64,000 nt of DNA from assembly GCA_945863605.1 (NCBI GenBank), contig CAMAZP010000009.1, forward strand, positions 1-64,000, written 5' to 3'. Positions 56,577 to 64,000 of this stretch are shown in pieces. The notes under the pieces were generated by a model. That model saw only the letters and a list, made by a program, of their open reading frames with translations, did no database searches and was not told the origin of the DNA. How positions within the stretch are numbered: the first letter of the stretch is position 1; the number at the start of each line of letters is the position of its first letter. The stretch is from Chitinophaga pinensis (GTDB lineage: Bacteria > Bacteroidota > Bacteroidia > Flavobacteriales_D > Crocinitomicaceae). Position numbers and translations under genes: made by a program.

Positions 56577-57308
56577 ATGGAAAAATGGTTGGAACGCACT
56601 GAACTTCTACTGAATGAAAAAAAGTTACTTCGCTTAAAAAAATCACATGTTTTAATAGTGGGTCTTGGAGGAGTAGGATCATTTGCAGGTGAATTTATCG
56701 CTCGAGCAGGTGTAGGGAAAATGACTATAATTGATGGTGATGTTTTCGATACAACAAATAAAAATCGCCAATTGACAGCACTTGATTCGACCATTGGAAT
56801 CAACAAAGCAAAAGTTTTAGGTGCTCGTATAAAAGACATTAATCCTTTAATTGAATTGAATATTTTGGAAGAATTTGTGCAACCAGAACGAGTATGGGCC
56901 TTGATGGAGGAATTTAAGCCAGATTATGTGATGGATTGTATTGATTCTGTGACTCCAAAGTTGGAATGGATTAAAGTGTGCAAACGCAAAAAAATCAAAA
57001 TAATAAGTCATTTGGGAGCAGGAGGGAAGATCGATCCATCTAAAGTGCAAGTAGCGAAATTGGAACATGCACACAATTGCAAATTAGGAGCGCATATTAA
57101 AAAACGTTTACGTGGCGAAAACATTACCTTAAAAGGAGTGAAAGCCGTTTTTTCTTCTGAAATACAAGATAAATCGTCACTCAAAATGACCAATGGCTTG
57201 AATTTCAAAAAATCATTTTATGGCACAATTAGTTACATGCCAGCACTTTTTGGTTTAATGGGTGCTGCTGAAGTCATTCGGTATTTAACAGATGAAATGG
57301 AAACTTAA
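56577..57308 (+). CDS. tcdA: tRNA threonylcarbamoyladenosine dehydratase
   Basis: 243 aa from ATG at 56577. ThiF/MoeB fold: GLGGVGSFAGEFIARAG nucleotide site (about 30-46), DGDVFDTTNKNRQ, and MDCIDSVTPKLEWIK. TcdA makes cyclic t6A at position 37 of ANN-reading tRNAs. E. coli CsdL is the same family; the ending FGLMGAAEVIRYL is typical. Confidence 0.9.
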   Translation: MEKWLERTELLLNEKKLLRLKKSHVLIVGLGGVGSFAGEFIARAGVGKMTIIDGDVFDTTNKNRQLTALDSTIGINKAKVLGARIKDINPLIELNILEEFVQPERVWALMEEFKPDYVMDCIDSVTPKLEWIKVCKRKKIKIISHLGAGGKIDPSKVQVAKLEHAHNCKLGAHIKKRLRGENITLKGVKAVFSSEIQDKSSLKMTNGLNFKKSFYGTISYMPALFGLMGAAEVIRYLTDEMET

Positions 57309-57310
57309 AT

Positions 57311-57356
57311 AAAGGAACAACATGTTACAGTTTTTGACTAATGTTGTTCCTTTTTT
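57311..57356 (+). terminator. Intrinsic terminator after tcdA
   Basis: Perfect 13-bp inverted repeat (AAAGGAACAACAT / ATGTTGTTCCTTT) with 17-nt loop and a T-run, directly after the stop. Confidence 0.88.
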
Positions 57357-57484
57357 ATAATTAGTAGATTTTTATTAAAACTATTGCAAAAGAAGCAATT
57401 AAATGTTCAGTTAATAAATATTTTACAAGCTCTTTAGACTCTTAAACTTTCTTCAGATAGATGATAATATTTACCAATTTTTAA

Positions 57485-58921
57485 TTATTGACCTTGACCT
57501 AGAGAATAAGCAGCAACTCCGTCAAACTCGTATAGATTTTCAGTTTTGATGGTGTCAATTTCTTCTCTTACGGCATTACTTAATAACTGAATAATTTCCT
57601 CTTTTCCGATTGATACTCCTTCAACTGGGTGGAATCTACAACGCCAATGATCCGTACAAAAAGTTTCTGAAAATCCTTCTGGCCAAACTTTGATTCCACG
57701 ATTCGTAATCATTTTCAACTTCATATCTGAAGGAGCAATTCGTTTTACTTTATCTGCCAGTTCGTCTGGATTTGAACCACTCCAATGAACAAAAATATCA
57801 ACACCAACTAATTTTTTAGCTTTTGTAGCTTGTCTGATATATTTAGGCATATTTATAGCAGCAGTGTTAGCATAGGAAACAGCTTTTAAAATTTCTGGTT
57901 TTTGACCCAGGTTAGCAATTACAGCGTCTGCAAATTCTGAAGTGCTTACTTGTTTTTTACTATTTCCTTCTTTGTAAATATCGTAAGTATGTGTTCCATC
58001 TTCAAGCGTTTTTAACCATGCATTTTGAACTTTTTCAGCAACGTTAGATTGTCCAATGTGATTCAACATCATTATTGCGCCTTGTAACAATCCAGAAGGA
58101 TTTGCTACGTTTTGACCAGCACGACGTGGGGCTGAACCGTGAATTGCTTCAAACATAGAGCACTCATCTCCAATATTTGCCGAACCAGCAAGTCCAACAG
58201 ATCCTGTAATTTGAGCAGCAACATCACTAAGTACATCACCATATAAATTAGGCATAACGATCACATCAAACGCTTCAGGTGTATCTGCCATTTTTGCAGC
58301 ACCGATATCAATAATCCAATGCTCGTTTTCTATTTCAGGGTATTCTTTTGCAATTTCATCAAACACTTTATGAAACAATCCATCTGTTTGTTTCATGATA
58401 TTATCCTTGGTGAAACAAGTTACTTTTTTGCGGTTGTATTGTTTGGCATATTCGAAAGCGTAACGGACAATTTTCTCACATCCAGGACGGCTGATCAACT
58501 TTAAGCATTGAACAACTTCATCCGTTTGTTGATGCTCAATTCCAGCATATAAATCTTCTTCATTCTCACGAACAATAACAATGTCCATAACTGGATGCTT
58601 TGTCGCAATAAAAGGATGTAAACTTAAGCATGGTCTTACGTTTGAGTATAATCCTAAAAACTTACGAGTTGTAACATTTAAACTTTTATACCCTCCGCCT
58701 TGTGTTGTTGTTATTGGTGCTTTAAGAAAAACTTTATTTCTTCTAATAACATCCCATGATTCTGAGGCAATTCCTGAGGTATTACCTGAAAGGTACACTT
58801 TTTCCCCAACTTGAATTTCTTCTATTTCAATTTCTGCACCAGCTGCCAGAATAATTTTTAACGTTGCATCCATTATTTCTGGACCAATTCCATCTCCTTT
58901 TGCTACTGTAATTTTTTTCAT
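57485..58921 (-). CDS. icd: NADP-dependent isocitrate dehydrogenase (Thermus-like long form)
   Basis: About 478 aa. Beta-decarboxylating family: VAKGDGIGPEIMDATLKI start, substrate site TTTQGGGYKSLNVTTRKFLGLYSN, IVRENEEDLYAG, MPNLYGDVLSDVAAQITGS and HGSAPRRAGQNVANPS. An extra C-terminal domain of about 130 residues places it with the long NADP enzymes. Start at 58921 (MKKITVAKG) or 58927 are both possible. Confidence 0.93.
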   Translation of the reverse strand: MKKITVAKGDGIGPEIMDATLKIILAAGAEIEIEEIQVGEKVYLSGNTSGIASESWDVIRRNKVFLKAPITTTQGGGYKSLNVTTRKFLGLYSNVRPCLSLHPFIATKHPVMDIVIVRENEEDLYAGIEHQQTDEVVQCLKLISRPGCEKIVRYAFEYAKQYNRKKVTCFTKDNIMKQTDGLFHKVFDEIAKEYPEIENEHWIIDIGAAKMADTPEAFDVIVMPNLYGDVLSDVAAQITGSVGLAGSANIGDECSMFEAIHGSAPRRAGQNVANPSGLLQGAIMMLNHIGQSNVAEKVQNAWLKTLEDGTHTYDIYKEGNSKKQVSTSEFADAVIANLGQKPEILKAVSYANTAAINMPKYIRQATKAKKLVGVDIFVHWSGSNPDELADKVKRIAPSDMKLKMITNRGIKVWPEGFSETFCTDHWRCRFHPVEGVSIGKEEIIQLLSNAVREEIDTIKTENLYEFDGVAAYSLGQGQ

Positions 58922-59023
58922 ATTCATCTAATTTTAGACAAATTTGAAAATAACATATCAATAATAGATATTTATATTTTTTAGAAAGAATATATAAAAA
59001 ATTTATAATAAAGAATTAAAAAA

Positions 59024-59668
59024 TTAATTATTGTAAAGTTGTTTGTGAGATCCATCACAAGAGGGCATTCTTTTGGAAAGACCACAAATACAATCGTTAA
59101 TACCTTTTTTGTTTAAAATTCGTTCGGTGTAGCTGTCTATTCGACTGTAACGAGTTGCTGATTGCTTTGCAGCAGTAAAAAACAGATTATAGGCACGTTG
59201 ACGTCCTGGAGTTAAGGATTCAAATGCTTGTTTAAGCATTGGGTTTTCTTCAAATCGTTGAATTAATTCTGGAATCAAAGATTCGGCATTAGGATCTCTA
59301 GGTGCGATTTTCAGTCCAGCTTTTTCAACTTCAATAGCTTCAAAAATATAGGCTTTAATAATTGGTTCAGCGGCAATAATTTCTTCTAGTGACTTAAATC
59401 GAAGAAATCGACCACTTTGTGAGTTTTCACCTGGTTTTACGAGTAAATTTTCTGTATCAGATAACAAGGCTCCTTTGAAGAAATTAATAGCGCAACTTTC
59501 TTTAAAATTGGCTAAGATGACTAAATTCGATTTATTAAACATGTAACAAGGTTGACCCCATTTCAATGTTTCAATCAATTGACAATCAAGCATAATGTTT
59601 CGAAGGGCAGTCAATTCTGCTTTCCATTTATCTGTTTTTTCTAAAAATGCATCGACGCTAGGATTCAT
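59024..59668 (-). CDS. YdeI/DUF1801-type protein with C-terminal CDGSH motif
   Basis: 214 aa. DUF1801 domain (about 15-115, LKWGQPCYMFNKSNLVILANFK) followed by a YdeI/OmdA-type helical region (about 125-185, SLTPGRQRAYNLFFTAAKQSATRYSRIDS). The tail CICGLSKRMPSCDGSH (Cys193, Cys195, Cys204, His208) exactly fits the CDGSH iron-sulfur pattern C-x-C-x2-S-x3-P-x-C-D-G-S-H. A labile 2Fe-2S cluster, usually formed by a dimer, is inferred. Function unknown; iron-sulfur or redox sensing is possible. Confidence 0.82.
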   Translation of the reverse strand: MNPSVDAFLEKTDKWKAELTALRNIMLDCQLIETLKWGQPCYMFNKSNLVILANFKESCAINFFKGALLSDTENLLVKPGENSQSGRFLRFKSLEEIIAAEPIIKAYIFEAIEVEKAGLKIAPRDPNAESLIPELIQRFEENPMLKQAFESLTPGRQRAYNLFFTAAKQSATRYSRIDSYTERILNKKGINDCICGLSKRMPSCDGSHKQLYNN

Positions 59669-59697
59669 ATAGAAATTTTAAAATTATGACTATAAAT

Positions 59698-60657
59698 TCA
59701 GGAAAGTTTCATCAAGTAATTACTAACATAGTCAGCTATTCCCTCTTCTAGCGAATGAAAATGTTTGACGTAACCTGTAGCTTTTAATTTGCTCATATCC
59801 GCTTCTGTGAAATACTGATATTTATCGCGGATATCTAAAGGAGTATCAATAAAACTAATTTTAGGTTTTAAATCCAATGCTTTGAAAGTTAAAGTCGCTA
59901 AATCAAGGAAAGTTCGAGCTTTTCCAGAGCCTAAATTGTAAATTCCAGAACTTGGCTTGTGCTGCATTAAAAATTCGCAAACGCTTGCTACATCTTTTAC
60001 ATACACAAAATCACGTAATTGACCGCCGTCCGCGTAATTTGGGTTGTGTGAACGGAACAGTTTCATGTCTCCATTCAATTTGATTTGATTGAAAGTGTGG
60101 AAAATAACGCTCGCCATACGACTTTTGTGGTATTCGTTCGGTCCGTAAACGTTGAAGAATTTCAAGCCTGCCCAGAAGGGTGGAGTAGTGCTTTGTTTTA
60201 AAACCCACTTGTCAAAATCATTTTTAGATTCACCATAAGGATTTAAAGGTTTTAAGTTATTAACTACTTCATGATCATCTTTATATCCAAATTCACCTAA
60301 ACCATAAGTTGCAGCGGAACTTGCATAAACCAAAGGAATTTTTTTCTCTGTGCACACTTTCCAAATGGCTTGTGAATAGTATAAATTTAAGGTATTGAAA
60401 AGATCCACATTCATTTCTGTGGTATCGGTACGCGCTCCTAAATGAAAAACGAAATCAATTTTTTCATCCGTTGATTCTAACCAATCGACGAAAATAGAAC
60501 GTTCAATTTTGTGAGCAAACTTTAAATCAGCTGTTGTGTAAGCTTTTTGAGTAAACGAAAAGTCATCAACAAGAACTAAATCGTTGAATCCTAAATCATT
60601 GAATCGTTGAGCAACTATACTTGCTATAAATCCAGCTGCACCAGTTATTGCAATCAT
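59698..60657 (-). CDS. hldD: ADP-L-glycero-D-manno-heptose 6-epimerase
   Basis: 319 aa. Short-chain dehydrogenase fold, NADP site GAAGFIAS (about 5-12), catalytic YGESK (about 140), and the HldD-specific block NVYGPNEYHKSRMASVIFHTFNQI and GGQLRDFVYVKDV. Makes ADP-L-glycero-heptose for LPS inner core. Starts 1 nt after the kinase stop. Confidence 0.94.
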   Translation of the reverse strand: MIAITGAAGFIASIVAQRFNDLGFNDLVLVDDFSFTQKAYTTADLKFAHKIERSIFVDWLESTDEKIDFVFHLGARTDTTEMNVDLFNTLNLYYSQAIWKVCTEKKIPLVYASSAATYGLGEFGYKDDHEVVNNLKPLNPYGESKNDFDKWVLKQSTTPPFWAGLKFFNVYGPNEYHKSRMASVIFHTFNQIKLNGDMKLFRSHNPNYADGGQLRDFVYVKDVASVCEFLMQHKPSSGIYNLGSGKARTFLDLATLTFKALDLKPKISFIDTPLDIRDKYQYFTEADMSKLKATGYVKHFHSLEEGIADYVSNYLMKLS

Positions 60658-60658
60658 T

Positions 60659-61273
60659 CTAGAATAAACCGTTAATTTCTGCGTCGATAGAGTTGATGAT
60701 TTTTCCTAAATCTTCTTGATTCTCAGGAAAACGATTATTGTCAATGTCAATTATTAGTATTTTTCCTTTATCGTAAGTAGATATCCATGCCTCATAACGC
60801 TCGTTCAAACGCTTCAAGTAATCCAAACGAATGCTTTCTTCGTAATCGCGACCTCTTTGTTGAATTTGATTCACTAAAGTAGGAACGGAAGCTCTCAAAT
60901 AAATCAATAAATCTGGAGCAGAAACAAATGAATCCATTAGGTTGAAAAGTGAGAAATAATTTTCAAAATCTCTTGTAGTCATCAAGCCCATTGAATGTAA
61001 ATTCGGAGCAAAAATAAAAGCATCTTCATAAATCGTACGATCTTGAATGACAGTATGTTTAGTTTCCTTTATTTCCTGTATTTGTGTAAATCTACTATTT
61101 AAGTAATATACTTGTAAATTAAATGACCAACGTTGCATATCATGGTAGAAATCATTTAAATATGGGTTGTGGTCAACGTCTTCAAAATGTGTTTCCCAAC
61201 CATAATGTTTTGATAAAAGATTGGTTAAAGTTGTCTTTCCTGAACCAATATTTCCGGCAACGGCAATGTGCAT
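60659..61273 (-). CDS. Deoxynucleoside kinase
   Basis: 204 aa. P-loop GNIGSGKT (about 7-14), FEDVDHNPYLNDFY, and QDRTIYEDAFIF (DRS/ERS-like motif). Phosphorylates deoxynucleosides in the salvage pathway; dAdo/dGuo kinase is the usual bacteroidete form. It could salvage nucleosides released by the nuclease locus, but that link is inference only. Confidence 0.9.
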   Translation of the reverse strand: MHIAVAGNIGSGKTTLTNLLSKHYGWETHFEDVDHNPYLNDFYHDMQRWSFNLQVYYLNSRFTQIQEIKETKHTVIQDRTIYEDAFIFAPNLHSMGLMTTRDFENYFSLFNLMDSFVSAPDLLIYLRASVPTLVNQIQQRGRDYEESIRLDYLKRLNERYEAWISTYDKGKILIIDIDNNRFPENQEDLGKIINSIDAEINGLF

Positions 61274-61322
61274 AGTCTTAAATTTAAACTGCTAAAATAC
61301 GATAAAAGTCTGAAATGAAGGT

Positions 61323-62141
61323 TTAATTATTGATGCTAATCAGCTTAAATTTTGATATTTTTTTTCCTCCACTAAAATAAAAATCTTTACCATTAACCTG
61401 AAAATTTTGAAATTCAGATAAGGTTTTACTATTTAGTTTATGATTTTCATTGTTAATAATACTCGTGAAAGTCAATGTTTGATTGTTCAATCCAATTATA
61501 GTATCACTAAAAAATGAAAAACTGGATGCTGTTATATTGAAACTATTGCTCCAATTTAGCATTAAATCAAATTCATAAATTTGTTCTGTATCGTATAAGT
61601 ATAGTTTGTTTTGATGTTCTAACATTCCGATTAATTCTGATTTAATTGAGGCTATTCCTGCGAAGTTCTCCACTTTCTGAATGATTTTATCTTGGATGAG
61701 GTCGATTAGCAAAATACTAGAGTTTAATTGGTCATATATCCAAACTAAATTAGGACGATTGGAAACTGCAATAAATTTCGCAAAACTTATATCGTATTGG
61801 TCCATATATTTACACTTACCATTGATTGTTAATGTATTGTCAAGGAGGCAGATACTCTGCTGTTCAGCTGAAAAAAGAACAATTTTCATTGAGTTTATTG
61901 CCGAAATCTGTGAGATTTCTCCCAACGACTTTATACTTTGAGTAAAAGTTTGTTTTCCTGTTGAATCAATTTTCTTAATGGTATTTCCTTGCTGAACAAT
62001 TAGATTACCGATGTTATCAATTGCCCAATTATTAATTTCTTCTTTAAAATTAAAATCTTTAATTAATTCTAAATCAATTGTTTGTGACCAACATAAATTG
62101 GATAACAAAGTAATAAAAAGTAAGAATTTTAATTTTCGCAT
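61323..62141 (-). CDS. Exported protein of unknown function, possible beta-propeller
   Basis: 272 aa. Signal peptide MRKLKFLLFITLLSNLCWSQ, then repetitive beta-strand sequence (IDNIGNLIVQQGNTIKKID, RPNLVWIYDQLNSSILLIDL, NKLYLYDTEQIYEFDL), which suggests a propeller. No catalytic motif seen. Located between the GH3 gene (17 nt upstream) and the kinase. Confidence 0.65.
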   Translation of the reverse strand: MRKLKFLLFITLLSNLCWSQTIDLELIKDFNFKEEINNWAIDNIGNLIVQQGNTIKKIDSTGKQTFTQSIKSLGEISQISAINSMKIVLFSAEQQSICLLDNTLTINGKCKYMDQYDISFAKFIAVSNRPNLVWIYDQLNSSILLIDLIQDKIIQKVENFAGIASIKSELIGMLEHQNKLYLYDTEQIYEFDLMLNWSNSFNITASSFSFFSDTIIGLNNQTLTFTSIINNENHKLNSKTLSEFQNFQVNGKDFYFSGGKKISKFKLISINN

Positions 62142-62158
62142 AACTTGATTTCATGAAG

Positions 62159-63667
62159 TTAAGAAATCATTTGCATAATTTGTTCTAAAATAGTTCGATT
62201 ATTCATTAAACGTGGAACTTTGTGTTGGCCACCGAGTTTTCCAATGTTTTTGAGCCACATTTGAAAAGTACCAGTTGGAACAAAATGAAAGCAAGGAAAA
62301 TCGATGTTTAAACTTTCAAATCGTTTGGCATCGTAATCGGCATTTGCTTTTTTTAATTCTAAATCCAAAGTTGTTTTAAATTTTTCAATATCCGTAGGTT
62401 CTTCCTCAAATTCTATAATCCATTCGTGACAGCCAGTTGAATTTGCAATATTGAACTTAGGCGCAACAGTAAAATCTCTTATCGAACATTGAAGCGCTCG
62501 ACAGGTTGCTGTAATTGCGGACTCAGCATGTTCAACGATTAATTTTTCACCAAAAGCATTGATGAAATGTGTAATTCTGCCAGTTACAATAAAACGGTAG
62601 GGTTTGATATGGGTAAAGCGTATGGTGTCTCCAATTATATATCGCCACAATCCTGAAGATGTAGAGATAGCAAGTGCGTATTCTTCGTTTGCTTTTACTT
62701 CGGCAAGGGTTAGAACTTTTTGAGATTCCAGTCCATTAAATTCAGTCATTGGTATAAACTCATAAAACACTTGAGAATCTGTTAAAAGCAATAAATCTTT
62801 TGTTTCTAATTGGTCTTGTAAACCAAAATATCCTTCAGATGAATTATAGGATTCCACATAATTTATAGGCGAACCAATTATTTTATTAAAAGTCATAGTA
62901 TAGGGTGCGAAATTCATTCCACCATGAATGTATAACTCTAGATTTGGCCAAACTTCAATGATCGTTTTTTTACCAGAAATTTCCAATACTTTTTTCAGTA
63001 GGAGTGAGGTCCAACTTGGAACACCAGCAATGATGCAGATATTTTCTTCAATTACAGCAAGCGCCATTTTCTCTAGTTTATCTTCCCAATTACTTAAAAG
63101 TGCTATTTCTTTTTTTGGAGATCGGCGCAGTTCTGTCCACCAAGGTAAATTATTGATAATTATTGCGGATAAATCACCGATAAAAATTCCTTCGCTGTTT
63201 GTAATGACTTCGCCGCTGCCACCAATAATTAAATGTTTGGCATTGTAAAGTTTACGATTGGGAAGATTCGTATAATACTGCGCTAATAAGTCTTTTCCGC
63301 CAGCATAATGATTTTCAAAAAGTGAATCTTTGGTGATTGGTAAAATTTTAATTCTGTCAGCGGTTGTTCCAGATGATTTTGCAAACCAAGAAGTTTTCTC
63401 TGGCCAAAGTAAATTTTCTTCGCCTTTAATTGTTCTATCAATCCAAGGTTTTAAAGTTCCATAATCTTGCAGCGGAACTATTTTTTGAAATTGTTGAATT
63501 GTGAATGAATTGTGAATTTGATAATACTTTCCAAATTCAGTGTTTTCCAAATGATTTAATAAAAAGCTAAAAACCTTTTTTTGGGATTCTAAAGGGGAAT
63601 CACGATAAGTATCAATACGAATTTGACGTTTCCTGATAAACCAGGAAAAAACAGTGTTGAATGGCAT
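62159..63667 (-). CDS. GH3-family protein
   Basis: 502 aa. GH3 (auxin-responsive promoter family) acyl-adenylate enzymes; plant members join amino acids to hormones. Seen: SSGTTADRIKILP (ATP site), YNSSEGYFGLQ, GLWRYIIGDTIRF and the FGEKLIVEHAESAI block. Bacterial members are common in bacteroidetes, with unknown acyl and amine substrates. Confidence 0.9.
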   Translation of the reverse strand: MPFNTVFSWFIRKRQIRIDTYRDSPLESQKKVFSFLLNHLENTEFGKYYQIHNSFTIQQFQKIVPLQDYGTLKPWIDRTIKGEENLLWPEKTSWFAKSSGTTADRIKILPITKDSLFENHYAGGKDLLAQYYTNLPNRKLYNAKHLIIGGSGEVITNSEGIFIGDLSAIIINNLPWWTELRRSPKKEIALLSNWEDKLEKMALAVIEENICIIAGVPSWTSLLLKKVLEISGKKTIIEVWPNLELYIHGGMNFAPYTMTFNKIIGSPINYVESYNSSEGYFGLQDQLETKDLLLLTDSQVFYEFIPMTEFNGLESQKVLTLAEVKANEEYALAISTSSGLWRYIIGDTIRFTHIKPYRFIVTGRITHFINAFGEKLIVEHAESAITATCRALQCSIRDFTVAPKFNIANSTGCHEWIIEFEEEPTDIEKFKTTLDLELKKANADYDAKRFESLNIDFPCFHFVPTGTFQMWLKNIGKLGGQHKVPRLMNNRTILEQIMQMIS

Positions 63668-63709
63668 TTGTTGTAATATTGAAGAAGGGAAATAATTTTC
63701 AAATGAAAA

Positions 63710-63808
63710 TTAACCCCAAATCAAAATACTAACTATTATTGAGAGAACAATAATTGTGTAAATCGTACCTAATGCAGCTGTTGATTCTTCAAAGAAATTG
63801 TCAGACAT
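63710..63808 (-). CDS. 32-residue membrane microprotein
   Basis: Too short for the ORF track. ATG at 63808 to TAA at 63710 encodes 32 aa: a polar start (MSDNFFEESTAALG) and one membrane segment (TIYTIIVLSIIVSILIWG). An exact TATCTTTG -7 box lies 14 nt upstream (63823-63830), and a terminator for the gene before it lies further upstream, so it is probably transcribed on its own. Family and function unknown. Confidence 0.6.
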   Translation of the reverse strand: MSDNFFEESTAALGTIYTIIVLSIIVSILIWG

Positions 63809-63822
63809 AATTTAATTTTTCC

Positions 63823-63830
63823 CAAAGATA
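63823..63830 (-). promoter_or_regulatory. -7 box (TATCTTTG) for the microprotein
   Basis: Exact TAnnTTTG on the minus strand (CAAAGATA on plus), about 14 nt upstream of the ATG at 63808. Confidence 0.5.
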
Positions 63831-63861
63831 TAAATTGTTTGGTTTTGAAAAGTAATTAAAC

Positions 63862-63899
63862 TAAAAAATCCCGAAAATTCATTTGAACAATCGGGATTT
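63862..63899 (-). terminator. Intrinsic terminator
   Basis: Perfect 9-bp stem AAATCCCGA (63866-63874) with TCGGGATTT (63891-63899), followed on minus by TTTTT. It ends the Bax inhibitor-like gene. Confidence 0.82.
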
Positions 63900-63916
63900 A
63901 ATAATTTTAAAATAGG

Positions 63917-64000
63917 TTAATCTCTTGAACCTAATATTCTTAGAAGTGAAAGAAATAAATTCACAAAAAGAATATAAAGTTGCAATCCACCAATTAAGGA
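63917..64000 (-). CDS. Bax inhibitor-1/YccA-like membrane protein (partial, C-terminal end only)
   Basis: 27 residues and a stop are inside the window: SLIGGLQLYILFVNLFLSLL and then RILGSRD. This matches the last membrane helix and end of Bax1-I/YccA/YbhL proteins (family ending close to LYLDFINLFLMLLRL). The ORF track lacks it because the gene runs off the edge. Multi-pass inner-membrane protein, likely linked to FtsH or calcium leak in characterised relatives. Confidence 0.75.
   Translation of the reverse strand, partial: SLIGGLQLYILFVNLFLSLLRILGSRD

Overview
The window is AT-rich chromosomal DNA from a member of the Bacteroidota, most likely a flavobacterium (Flavobacteriales). Evidence seen in the sequence: gldB and gldC gliding-motility genes, several secreted proteins ending in type IX secretion (T9SS) sorting domains, a TonB-dependent receptor with a carboxypeptidase-regulatory-like N-terminus, very weak Shine-Dalgarno sequences, and many copies of the Bacteroidota -7 promoter box TAnnTTTG just upstream of start codons. 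I cannot fix the family or genus from the window alone.

Layout. 1-12 kb: a truncated glycine-rich secreted protein; a NamZ-like lipoprotein head to head with an FtsX/LolC-type permease; Smr protein; exported C26 amidotransferase plus recR; smpB; sucC; guaA, a LysM protein and hemF. 12-21 kb: a NUMOD4-HNH protein, a cluster of three unrecognised envelope proteins, SRAP protein, CDF transporter, mutA, tatA and purE. 21-28 kb: a minus-strand locus of LTD protein, TonB receptor, multidomain endonuclease I and 5'-nucleotidase domain, read here as an extracellular DNA/nucleotide scavenging locus. 28-35 kb: DPP-IV-like peptidase, ettA, DEAD-box helicase, CPBP protease, ECF sigma factor. 35-42.7 kb: TonB-like protein, WG-repeat protein, nadE and a PorT-like barrel on minus, divergent from gldB, gldC, DUF2797 and GtrA genes. 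42.8-51 kb: PhoD-like phosphatase, rhlE-like helicase, lpdA, purT, M61 peptidase.

51.2-55.9 kb looks accessory: a structured non-coding element, a promoter with both Bacteroidota boxes, a T9SS thioredoxin-fold-like protein, a small CNGKC-motif membrane protein, a large T9SS repeat protein, an imperfect inverted repeat, and an RHH/PIN toxin-antitoxin pair. A second repeat element, a nested palindrome with a half copy, lies at 49.06-49.25 kb.

55.9-64 kb returns to housekeeping genes: DUF4159, tcdA, icd, a YdeI-type protein with a CDGSH iron-sulfur motif, hldD, a deoxynucleoside kinase, a secreted protein, a GH3-family protein, a 32-residue membrane microprotein missed by the ORF track, and the C-terminal end of a Bax inhibitor-1/YccA-like protein.

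I found no rRNA, tRNA, CRISPR array, insertion sequence or prophage. The best leads are the DNA-scavenging locus with an internal GNRA-loop terminator, the accessory segment at 51-56 kb with its structured repeats, and the CDGSH fusion.
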